From NCBI GenBank assembly GCA_041635755.1, contig JBFKUL010000039.1:1-16020 (forward strand): DNA of 16,020 nt. The letters are read 5' to 3'. A program made the position numbers and the translations under genes. The first letter of the stretch is position 1, and each line of letters begins with the position of its first letter. Positions 7,141 to 13,595 of the stretch are shown here, piece by piece. The notes below the pieces were generated by a model. That model was not told the DNA's origin. It was given only the letters and a program-made list of their open reading frames with translations, and searched no databases. The DNA comes from JBFKUL01 sp041635755 (GTDB taxonomy: Bacteria > Pseudomonadota > Gammaproteobacteria > Burkholderiales > SG8-39).

Positions 7141-7923
7141 ATGGCCGAGCTCAAAGTCGTGCGCGACGGCGCGGTAGCGACCGTTCTGTTTTCCAATCCC
7201 GCCAAGCTGAACGCGATGAGCTACGACATGTGGCTCGGGCTGCCGAAGCTGCTCAAGTCGCTCGAGGGCGATCGCTCAGTGCGCACGATCGTTTTCGCCG
7301 GCGACGGCGAAAAGGCGTTCGTATCCGGCGCCGACATCTCGCAATTCGAGAAAGTGCGGGGCACCGCGGATGCGCAGGCCGAGTACAACAAGGCGGTCGA
7401 GCTCGCCTACACCGCACCGATGCAGTGCATGAAGCCGGTGATCGCCAAGGTGCGCGGCGTGTGCTTCGGCGGCGGCCTCGGGCTCGCCGCGGCCTGCGAC
7501 GTGCGCTTTGCTTCCGACGACGCCACCTTCCGCATGCCCGCAGCGCGGCTCGGCCTGGGCTACAGCTACTCGGGCGTGCGCCGCTTCATGAACGTGCTGG
7601 GCGCGGCCAACACCGCCGACATCTTCTTCTCGGCGCGCAAGTTCGATGCCGCGGAGGCGCTGCGCATGGGCTTCGTATCGCGCGTCGTGCCCGCCGCGGA
7701 GCTCGACCGCACGGTCGCCGAGTACTGTGCCGTCATCGCCGAGAACGCACCGCTGACCATCGCGGCCGCCAAGTTCGCCGTCCAGCAAGGCATGAAGGAC
7801 CCGGCCGATCGCGACGTCGCCATGGCGCAGAAGATGGTCGAGGCCTGCTTCGCGAGCGTCGATCACAAGGAAGGCCGAACGGCCTTCATGGAAAAGCGCA
7901 AACCGAAGTTCCAGGGGCGCTAG
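7141..7923 (+). CDS. Crotonase-fold (enoyl-CoA hydratase/isomerase family) protein lacking both canonical glutamates
   Basis: A 260-residue crotonase-superfamily protein. The oxyanion hole is intact: SGADI (62-66) and CFGGGLGLAAACD (108-120). In the rat mitochondrial hydratase the catalytic glutamates sit in GGGCELA and in PE of the next segment; aligned by eye, this protein has Gly114 (GGGLGLA) and Ala134 (RMPAARLGLGYSYSG). It should therefore bind acyl-CoA and stabilise an enolate, but ordinary enoyl-CoA hydration is doubtful; isomerisation, decarboxylation, hydrolysis or C-C cleavage remain open. The C-terminal helices (AENAPLTIAAAKFAV, FMEKRKPKFQGR) are typical. AGGA at 7128-7131 overlaps the stop of the CoA-transferase gene, 9 bases before this ATG, consistent with an operon. 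Confidence 0.9.
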   Translation: MAELKVVRDGAVATVLFSNPAKLNAMSYDMWLGLPKLLKSLEGDRSVRTIVFAGDGEKAFVSGADISQFEKVRGTADAQAEYNKAVELAYTAPMQCMKPVIAKVRGVCFGGGLGLAAACDVRFASDDATFRMPAARLGLGYSYSGVRRFMNVLGAANTADIFFSARKFDAAEALRMGFVSRVVPAAELDRTVAEYCAVIAENAPLTIAAAKFAVQQGMKDPADRDVAMAQKMVEACFASVDHKEGRTAFMEKRKPKFQGR

Positions 7924-7934
7924 CGCTGCCGCGA

Positions 7935-7963
7935 TTGCTGTCGCCTGCGACGCTGACTACACT
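7935..7963 (+). promoter_or_regulatory. Candidate promoter for the MoaD-like/propeller pair
   Basis: TTGCTG (7935-7940), a 17-base spacer and TACACT (7958-7963) resemble a weak sigma-70 promoter (three and four matches of six). The start point would be near 7970, 15 bases before the MoaD-like ATG, with GGAG at 7975-7978 as SD. This would let the pair be expressed apart from the upstream crotonase gene, 61 bp away. Confidence 0.35.
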
Positions 7964-7984
7964 GGGAGGCATCCGGAGAGGCCC

Positions 7985-8254
7985 ATGCCCACCGTCCGGT
8001 TCACGCAGAACATCCAGCGCCATGTCCCCTGCCCGACGCGAGACGTCTCCGGCAGCACGGTGCGCAGCGTGCTCGAGGCGTACTTCGCCGACAACGCGCC
8101 GGCGCGCGGCTACGTGCTCGATGACCAGGGAAAGCTGCGCAAGCACATGGCCGCGTTCGTCGACGGCCAGCAGATTCTCGACCGTGAGCGCCTGAGCGAC
8201 AAAGTCGCCTCGAACGCGGTAGTCGATGTCGTGCAAGCCCTGTCGGGAGGCTGA
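7985..8254 (+). CDS. MoaD/ThiS-family ubiquitin-like protein ending in Gly-Gly
   Basis: An 89-residue beta-grasp protein: VRFTQNIQRHV as first hairpin, STVRSVLEAYFADNAP as helix, YVLDDQGKLRKHMAAFVDGQQI in the middle and NAVVDVVQALSGG at the end. The sequence stops exactly at Gly-Gly, the tail that E1-like enzymes adenylate in MoaD, ThiS and ubiquitin-like modifiers. Family members donate sulfur (molybdopterin, thiamine, tungsten cofactor or other pathways) or are conjugated to proteins. No moaE, moeB/thiF, thiG or cofactor gene is in this window, so its pathway is unknown. It is followed after 8 bp by the propeller gene, and the GGA GGC codons of its tail also supply the SD (8246-8250) for that gene. 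Confidence 0.85.
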   Translation: MPTVRFTQNIQRHVPCPTRDVSGSTVRSVLEAYFADNAPARGYVLDDQGKLRKHMAAFVDGQQILDRERLSDKVASNAVVDVVQALSGG

Positions 8255-8262
8255 GCAGCGCC

Positions 8263-9381
8263 ATGAGCGTGCGCTTTCACGTCGCCACCCGCAAGGGCCT
8301 GTTCACGGTGGAGCGCGGGTCGGCGCGCTGGTCGATCGCGCACACGAGCTTTCTCGGCGACAACTGTAACCTGGTGCTGCACGACCCGCGCGACGGCAGC
8401 CTCGTCGCCGCGCTCGATCACGGGCACTTCGGCGTCAAGATGCACCGTTCGCGCGATGGCGGCGCATCGTGGAAGGAGATCGCGGCGCCGACCTATCCCC
8501 CGAAGCCAGAAGGTTATGTGCCGAAAATGCCGGCGCAGGGCCAGCCTGCGGAATGGTCGCTCAAGCTCGTCTGGGCGCTAGCCGCGGGTGGCCACCGGGA
8601 ACGTGGCGTGCTCTGGTGCGGCACGCAGCCCGGCGGTCTGTTCAGATCGGAAGACGGCGGCGAATCGTGGGCGCTCAACCGGCCGCTGTGGGACGATCCG
8701 CGCCGCGAGGAATGGATGGGCGGCGGCGCCGATTCTCCTGGTATCCACTCGATCTGCGTCGATCCACGCGATCCCGCACACCTGGTCGTCGCGGTATCGT
8801 GCGGCGGCGTGTGGACCACGTGCGATGCCGGCGCGAGCTGGAAGCTCGCCGGGAAGGGCCTGCGCGCCGAGTTCATGCCGCCCGAGCGCCAGTACGACCA
8901 GAATGTCCAGGACGTGCACCTCGTCGCACAATGCGAGGCGCAGCCCGATGCCGTCTGGGCGCAGCACCATAACGGCATCTTCCGCTCGCACGACGCGGGC
9001 GAGACCTTCAGCGAGATCAAGAACGTGAAGCCTTCAGTGTTCGGTTTTGCGGTCGCCGCGCACCCGCGCGATCCCGGCACCGCGTGGTTCGTTCCCGCAA
9101 TCAAGGACGAAAAGCGCTACCCGCCCGATGGCCGCGTGGTCGTCACGCGCACGCGCGACGCGGGCCGCAGCTTCGAGGTGCTCTCGCAAGGACTGCCCCA
9201 GGAGCACGCGTACGATCTCGTCTACCGCCACGCGCTCGATGTCGACGGCAGTGGTGAGCGCCTCGCGTTCGGCTCGACCACCGGATCGGTGTGGGTGAGC
9301 GAGGATGCGGGCGATTCGTGGCAGACTGTCTCGCTCAATCTGCCGCCCGTTTACGCCGTGCGCTTCGAGAAGCGCGGCTAG
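8263..9381 (+). CDS. Asp-box (BNR-like) beta-propeller protein
   Basis: A 372-residue protein built on repeated Asp-boxes: SRDGGASW (63-70), SEDGGESW (129-136), TCDAGASW (186-193), SHDAGETF (242-249), TRDAGRSF (297-304) and SEDAGDSW (346-353). Their spacing (50-66 residues) fits one per blade of a six- or seven-bladed propeller. Such proteins are often named sialidase or glycosyl hydrolase, but I see no sialidase FRIP-type motif or clear arginine triad, so enzymatic activity is not supported. There is no signal peptide or membrane segment, so it should be cytosolic. It lies 8 bp after the MoaD/ThiS-like gene, with GGAGG 12 bases before its ATG, pointing to joint translation. A scaffold or conjugation partner of the MoaD-like protein is a reasonable inference, not shown. 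Confidence 0.85.
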   Translation: MSVRFHVATRKGLFTVERGSARWSIAHTSFLGDNCNLVLHDPRDGSLVAALDHGHFGVKMHRSRDGGASWKEIAAPTYPPKPEGYVPKMPAQGQPAEWSLKLVWALAAGGHRERGVLWCGTQPGGLFRSEDGGESWALNRPLWDDPRREEWMGGGADSPGIHSICVDPRDPAHLVVAVSCGGVWTTCDAGASWKLAGKGLRAEFMPPERQYDQNVQDVHLVAQCEAQPDAVWAQHHNGIFRSHDAGETFSEIKNVKPSVFGFAVAAHPRDPGTAWFVPAIKDEKRYPPDGRVVVTRTRDAGRSFEVLSQGLPQEHAYDLVYRHALDVDGSGERLAFGSTTGSVWVSEDAGDSWQTVSLNLPPVYAVRFEKRG

Positions 9382-9384
9382 CCT

Positions 9385-10263
9385 TCAGCGCGGCCGGTCG
9401 CCGGCGAGCGTGATCCGCAGCATCACGCGCCGGAAGCCGTGATAGTCGTTCACCGGATTGTGCTGCGCGCAACGATTGTCCCAGAGCGCGATCGACGCCG
9501 GCTGCCAGACGAAGCGGCAGGTGAACTCGGGCCGAATCTGGTGCTGGAACAGGTAGTGCAGGATCGGCCGTGACTCTTCCTCGCTCATGCCTGCGATCCG
9601 GACCGTGTGACCAGGATTCACGTAGAGCGCCTTGCGCCCGGTCTCGGGATGCGTACGCACGATCGGGTGCTCGGCGGCGAAATCGGTCCTGGTGCCGGCG
9701 CGCCCGTCGGTCTTGATGCGGTCCTCGCGCGTCTTCGAGGCGTCGGCTTTGGTCGACGTATTGACGCCCTTCAGCCCGTCGAGCAGCTGCTTCATGCCCT
9801 CGGACAGCGACTCGTACGCAAGATACATGTTGGCAAAGAGCGTATCCCCGCCGTACGGCGGGATTTCGCGCGCGAGCAGCATCGAGGCCATTGGCGGCTC
9901 GTCCAGGTACGTGGTGTCCGAGTGCCAGATGCCACCGAAGTTGACCTTCTCGTGCTCGAGCTTCTTCACCTCGATGATCTTGGGAAAGCCCTCGATGCCC
10001 TTGACCAGAGGGTATTCGATCGGCGCGCCCAGGCGCTCGGCGAACGCCATGAACTGCTCCGGAGTGAGCGGCTGGTCGCGAAAGAAGATCACCAGATGCT
10101 CGAGCCACGCCGCGCGGATCGCAGCGACCTGCTCCTCGGCGAGCTTTCTCGACAGATCGACGCCGTGCAGTTCGGCACCGAGCGCGCCGGCAATGCGCTT
10201 TACCTCGAGAATGCGGTCGCGTTGCACGTTTTGCGAGCTCGTGACGACGTTGGGCAGGGCCAA
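9385..10263 (-). CDS. TauD/TfdA-family Fe(II)/2-oxoglutarate-dependent dioxygenase
   Basis: A 292-residue cytosolic dioxygenase of the TauD/TfdA family, which uses Fe(II), O2 and 2-oxoglutarate to hydroxylate and often break down small substrates such as sulfonates or aryloxyacids. WHSDTTY (113-119) gives iron ligands His114 and Asp116; His268 in NRCAQHNP is the third. Arg279 and Arg283 lie 11 and 15 residues after it, the spacing of the 2-oxoglutarate and substrate-acid arginines in TauD. LHGVDL near 32-37 and FFRDQPLTPEQF (60-71) are also typical. The start is TTG at 10263: GAGGG (10277-10273) lies 9 bases upstream; a GTG at 10227 is an alternative. It converges with the propeller gene, 3 bp away, and stands alone. 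The substrate cannot be named; taurine specificity should not be assumed. Confidence 0.88.
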   Translation of the reverse strand: MALPNVVTSSQNVQRDRILEVKRIAGALGAELHGVDLSRKLAEEQVAAIRAAWLEHLVIFFRDQPLTPEQFMAFAERLGAPIEYPLVKGIEGFPKIIEVKKLEHEKVNFGGIWHSDTTYLDEPPMASMLLAREIPPYGGDTLFANMYLAYESLSEGMKQLLDGLKGVNTSTKADASKTREDRIKTDGRAGTRTDFAAEHPIVRTHPETGRKALYVNPGHTVRIAGMSEEESRPILHYLFQHQIRPEFTCRFVWQPASIALWDNRCAQHNPVNDYHGFRRVMLRITLAGDRPR

Positions 10264-10623
10264 AGTATAGCGCCCTCACGCGTTTACCCGGTCGCCGCGC
10301 AGCGACAGCGCAAGCGCTTGTACACAAACAGCATTCAGGAGTTCGTGAACTGTTTCCGTGCCACTGCAGCGACAAAGCGCGTCAGCGCAGCGTCGCACAG
10401 GGTTTTCACGCGCTCTCGAAGTACTTGATTTCCAAACGCTCCCCGAAGCAGGCATCGACCTTGCATCAAGAGAGCCGCGAGCGGCGCAGCTGTTCCAGTT
10501 TCTCGCCGGAAGGAGGGACAAGTGCACATCGGAAGTAGCGGCCGGGCGATCACAATGTCCGTCACACGCGCCGCCGCGCCTCCGCTCTCTGATGACACGG
10601 CAGGGCGCATTCGATGGAGCGCC
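10264..10623. other. 360-bp intergenic region between divergent genes
   Basis: No convincing gene is visible; third-position bias is weak in all frames. It holds the TauD-type gene's SD (10273-10277), an inverted repeat cluster at 10326-10355, and a strong SD-like AGGAGG at 10511-10516 before a GTG at 10522 that is in frame with the glycine-zipper gene. I could not identify a good -35/-10 pair in either direction. Confidence 0.4.
10326..10355. repeat. Two overlapping short inverted repeats, possible operator
   Basis: AAACAG (10326-10331) pairs with CTGTTT (10350-10355), and inside it AGTTC (10340-10344) pairs with GAACT (10347-10351) across a 2-base centre. The cluster lies 63 bases upstream of the TauD-type start. 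The arms are short, so chance is possible. Confidence 0.25.
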
Positions 10624-11211
10624 ATGGCCGTCGCCCCTTTTCCGCACCCTGTGCGTCTTGCGCTGGTCGCCTCGATCGCACTGGCGCTGATACCGGTTCC
10701 CGCGCCCGCCGAGCCCCCCTCGCACGCGCCGGCGCACGGCTGGCGCAACAAGCACGATGGGCACTACGTCGGCTACACCGGCCGGGGATGGAAGCGTGAC
10801 TACGGCGTGATCCACGGCCGCTGCAACACCGAAGCGATCGGCGCCGTGCTCGGCGGTGCCACGGGTGGCGCGGTCGGCGCCCAGATCGGCAAGGGGGACG
10901 AGCGCGCGTTCGCGGTGCTCGTCGGCGCCGCGGTCGGCGCGGTCATCGGCGCGCGCATCGGTCGCGATCTCGACGAATCCGACCGCGCATGCATGGGGCA
11001 TGCACTCGAGCTCACACGCGACAACCGCACCGTATTCTGGAAGAACACCGAAACCGGCACGAGCTTCGAGATGACCCCGGTACGCGGCTTCGAGAAAGGC
11101 ACGGCGATTTGCCGTGATTTCGTCACGCGTGCCACAGTCGGGGTGAATTCCCAGGTCATGGAAAGCACCGCCTGCCGCAGCCGCGACGGCGAGTGGCTAT
11201 TCCTGCGCTGA
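10624..11211 (+). CDS. Glycine-zipper envelope protein, 17-kDa surface-antigen/RT0821-like
   Basis: A 195-residue exported protein. MAVAPFPHPVRLALVASIAL opens a signal peptide ending near PAPA (29); there is no lipobox cysteine. Residues 72-113 carry two glycine-zipper runs (GAVLGGATGGAVGAQIG and GAAVGAVIGARIG), which insert in or span membranes. The C-terminal half has AICRDFVTRATVGV and ACRSRDGEWLFL, matching the Cys-containing end of RT0821/Lpp0805-type surface proteins; Cys163 and Cys184 may pair. The role is structural or unknown. The start is uncertain: the ATG at 10624 places the signal peptide at the N-terminus but its GGAG (10616-10619) is only 4 bases away, while a GTG at 10522 has a better SD (AGGAGG) and would add 34 poorly biased codons. 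Confidence 0.78.
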   Translation: MAVAPFPHPVRLALVASIALALIPVPAPAEPPSHAPAHGWRNKHDGHYVGYTGRGWKRDYGVIHGRCNTEAIGAVLGGATGGAVGAQIGKGDERAFAVLVGAAVGAVIGARIGRDLDESDRACMGHALELTRDNRTVFWKNTETGTSFEMTPVRGFEKGTAICRDFVTRATVGVNSQVMESTACRSRDGEWLFLR

Positions 11212-11407
11212 ACGAGAACGGCGTTTCGGCGACCGCCTCACCCGCCGCCGATTTTCCCGAAAGCGCGATTCTGCACCCTGGCGTATTCCGATCGGAATGC
11301 GCTGCCCCTGCCTCGATGCTTTATTCAAGCGCCAGGAACTATTGCCCGTCGCTCGAGCAGTCGTTCCAGTGCGGTCACCGATCCGCGCGATGACCTGTTG
11401 TCGTCGG

Positions 11408-11436
11408 ATGACAGTTTCGCTAGATCTTCATACAAA
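11408..11436 (+). promoter_or_regulatory. Sigma-70-type promoter upstream of the 119-residue hypothetical
   Basis: ATGACA (11408-11413, five of six), a 17-base spacer and TACAAA (11431-11436, four of six) lie in a locally AT-richer stretch. Transcription would begin near 11443, about 48 bases before the ATG at 11491. This argues against the longer reading from a TTG at 11398. In the rest of the 279-bp gap 11212-11490 I see no convincing gene. Confidence 0.45.
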
Positions 11437-11490
11437 CGATTACACGATGGATCGAGAAGAAATCAACAGGAGAAAAAAAGCGGCACGGAT

Positions 11491-11850
11491 ATGATGGCCG
11501 CCGAGATCCAACCTTCACTTTATTCGATGCCCGATATCGCGCCCCTGGACCTGCAGCTCCACCCGGAAGTACGACAGGTAGTTTCATCCTTCATGTCGCG
11601 AGTGCGTGTGCCCGAGGCCACGCTCTGTTTCATCAAGGGCCGTGCCAGCGGCGATTCCCACGAGAGCTGGATGCTCGGCGCCTATTTTCCGGAGGATCTG
11701 GCCGAAATCGAGACCCTCGGCAAGCCGATCCTCTACTCGGTCGACGACCTCGTCATCGCGATTCCCCGCCAGGCCGAGGAACTGGCGGGCAAGGCGATCC
11801 GTTGGGCCAACGGACGCCTGGTCGTGACCGGCCGCAACCCGGACGCCTGA
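11491..11850 (+). CDS. Hypothetical cytosolic protein, 119 residues
   Basis: I do not recognise this protein. It has no signal peptide, membrane segment or obvious catalytic motif. The N-terminal third is Pro-rich and flexible (IQPSLYSMPDIAPLDLQLHP); a mixed alpha/beta core follows, with VRVPEATLCFIKGR (38-51), MLGAYFPEDLAEIETLGKPI (61-80) and LVIAIPRQAEELAGKAIRW (87-105), and it ends in GRLVVTG. Third-position G/C bias is strong from about residue 20 on. Tandem ATGs at 11491 and 11494 are the likeliest starts; the nearest SD (AGGAG, 11468-11472) is unusually far, 18 bases from the first. The first ATG overlaps the stop of a 15-codon open frame (ATGA at 11491-11494). It appears to be a single-gene unit behind the promoter at 11408. 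Confidence 0.65.
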   Translation: MMAAEIQPSLYSMPDIAPLDLQLHPEVRQVVSSFMSRVRVPEATLCFIKGRASGDSHESWMLGAYFPEDLAEIETLGKPILYSVDDLVIAIPRQAEELAGKAIRWANGRLVVTGRNPDA

Positions 11851-12015
11851 CCCCACGCGAATCATCGGGGCTCAGGTCCCGGCGCGCCGGCATTCCGTTG
11901 CTCGCAAAGGCGCGCCTGCGGGTACTTCGCGAACTCACGCGTTGAGCGTAATCTAGCCGCCAGGCCGGATGCGGCGCGCCGCCTGCGTGCCCAGACCGGA
12001 ATCCGAGGCTTGCTC

Positions 12016-12285
12016 ATGTCGCCGCTCGAACAACTCCGCTGGGCCGCCGCGCCGGTTCCGACCCGAAGCGTCTCGCTCGTGCTTGGCGCGGTGATGGTCA
12101 TGGCGATTGCAGGCCTGCTCGCGACCTACTACGAGCTGCCCCAGGCGCTCGGCGCCCTGCTCGCGCTGCTGATGCTGGCCGCGTGGCTGGTGGGCGTTTG
12201 CGGCATGGTCGGGTACTTCCGCTGGTTCTTCAATCCGAAATCCCATCTTCCTAGCGCAAGCGAAACGAATCACCCGAAAGAATGA
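12016..12285 (+). CDS. Small two-helix membrane protein, unknown function
   Basis: An 89-residue protein with two hydrophobic helices, about 18-38 (VSLVLGAVMVMAIAGLLATYY) and 45-68 (LGALLALLMLAAWLVGVCGMV), followed by an aromatic patch (YFRWFF) and a short polar tail (PKSHLPSASETNHPKE). By the positive-inside trend both ends probably face the cytoplasm. GAGG at 12005-12008 is 7 bases before the ATG, which is why I choose this start over a TTG at 12010. The chromate transporter begins 68 bp downstream on the same strand, so cotranscription is possible, but nothing in the sequence links the two. No family recognised. Confidence 0.65.
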   Translation: MSPLEQLRWAAAPVPTRSVSLVLGAVMVMAIAGLLATYYELPQALGALLALLMLAAWLVGVCGMVGYFRWFFNPKSHLPSASETNHPKE

Positions 12286-12353
12286 TGCGCGTGCCCCCCC
12301 GGCGCCGACGCGCGTAACACTCGTCCATCATCGTCGATCGAAAGGAACTCGCC

Positions 12354-13568
12354 ATGCAACGCGCCGATCTCGCAGGTTCCACTCGAAGACTGATGGAGAT
12401 CGCGGTCACCTTCCTGAAGATCGGCGCGACCGCCTACGGCGGCCCGGCGATCATGGGCATCATGCAGGCCGAGCTGCAGGAGAGGCGCCAATGGGTCACC
12501 AAGGAGCGCTTCATCGAGGGCCTGTCGCTCGTCAACATGCTGCCCGGGGCGGCGGCGACCCAGCTCGGGATCTTTCTCGGCTATTCGCGCGGTGGCTGGT
12601 GGGGCGGCTTGCTCGCAGGGTTGTGCTTCGTGCTGCCCGCGTTCCTCATCATGCTCGCGCTGACCCTGAGCTATGCGGCGTTCGGAGCGACGCCCTTGAT
12701 GAAAGGGGCGCTCTACGGCTTGGGACCGGTGGTCATCGCGATCTTCCTGGTCGCGGTCTATCGCCTGGGACGCACGGCGGTGGCCACGGTGCAGCAGCTC
12801 ATCATCACCCTGGCGGCGGTGAGCGCCGCCGCGTTCAGCCCGTTGGGCATCGTGCCGATTCTCGCGCTCGCGGGTGGTGTGGGGGTGCTGCTGTTTCACT
12901 CCCGCAGGCTGGGCGCGATCGTGCTCGGCGTCCTGATCGTGCTGGTCGTAGCGCCCTACGTCGTGCCGTGGTCGTTTCTGCAGTTCGCACCGACGGCGGA
13001 AAAAATGGGCGGCCTGCCAGGGCTGCTCGATATCGGGGCGTTCTTCCTCATGGTGGGCGCGTTCTCCTTCGGCGGCGGCTTAACGCTGATCGCTTTCATC
13101 CAGGACCAAGTCGTCAATCAATATCAGTGGCTCACGCAGCGCGAGTTCATCGACGGCCTGGCGCTCGGCCAGTTCACCCCAGGGCCGATCCTGATGGTTT
13201 CGGCCTACGTCGGTTACAAGCTCGCGGGTTTTGTCGGCGCCGCGGTCGCCGCGGCGGCTATCTTTCTGCCGGCGTTCGTGCTCATGCTCAGCCTCGTTCC
13301 GATGCTCGAGCGTGCGCGCAAGCTGCTGTGGACGAAAGCAGCGATGAAAGGCATCGGGCCCGCGGTCATCGGGGTACTCGCAGTATCGCTCACGCAGATG
13401 GCACCGCACGCCCTGCCCGACCCGATCGCGGTGGGGCTCTTCCTCGGCACCGTGACGGCGATGCTCGCCTGGCGCGTCGGCGCCATCAAGCTGATGCTCG
13501 CGGGCGCACTGCTGGGTGTGCTGAAGGACCGTTGGCTGTCGCTGCCCGGCGTTCGGGGTTTGATGTAG
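12354..13568 (+). CDS. chrA: Chromate transporter, long-chain CHR family
   Basis: A 404-residue inner-membrane protein made of two homologous CHR halves. The first carries FLKIGATAYGGPA (20-32), RQWVTKERFIEGLSLVNMLP (45-64) and the pore-type PGAAATQLGIFLGY (64-77). The second repeats this as FFLMVGAFSFGGGL (230-243), QWLTQREFIDGLALGQFTP (258-276) and PGPILMVSAYVGY (276-288). About ten to twelve helices are evident. Long-chain CHR proteins such as ChrA export chromate using the membrane potential; some family members may carry other oxyanions, and specificity is not visible here. AAAGGA (12341-12346) lies 7 bases before the ATG. No chrB regulator is adjacent. It converges with the amidohydrolase gene, 27 bp away. 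Confidence 0.9.
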   Translation: MQRADLAGSTRRLMEIAVTFLKIGATAYGGPAIMGIMQAELQERRQWVTKERFIEGLSLVNMLPGAAATQLGIFLGYSRGGWWGGLLAGLCFVLPAFLIMLALTLSYAAFGATPLMKGALYGLGPVVIAIFLVAVYRLGRTAVATVQQLIITLAAVSAAAFSPLGIVPILALAGGVGVLLFHSRRLGAIVLGVLIVLVVAPYVVPWSFLQFAPTAEKMGGLPGLLDIGAFFLMVGAFSFGGGLTLIAFIQDQVVNQYQWLTQREFIDGLALGQFTPGPILMVSAYVGYKLAGFVGAAVAAAAIFLPAFVLMLSLVPMLERARKLLWTKAAMKGIGPAVIGVLAVSLTQMAPHALPDPIAVGLFLGTVTAMLAWRVGAIKLMLAGALLGVLKDRWLSLPGVRGLM

Positions 13569-13595
13569 GAACCCCGGCTCGCCCCAGGCGAAGCG

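Noticed and set aside
8263..9381. Sialidase or glycosyl hydrolase assignment for the Asp-box protein
   Set aside because: Asp-boxes define the propeller fold, not activity; no FRIP-type motif, arginine triad or export signal is visible.
11193..11393. A 66-codon frame after the glycine-zipper gene
   Set aside because: It starts inside the preceding gene, has no SD and no recognisable protein features or codon bias.
11879..11890. Twelve-base perfect palindrome CCGGCGCGCCGG
   Set aside because: It has no loop for a hairpin, no promoter context, and such GC palindromes are expected by chance in this composition.
13569..13595. Possible bidirectional terminator (TCGCC/GGCGA) between the chromate transporter and amidohydrolase genes
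   Set aside because: The stem is only 5 bp with no T run on either strand; too weak to call.
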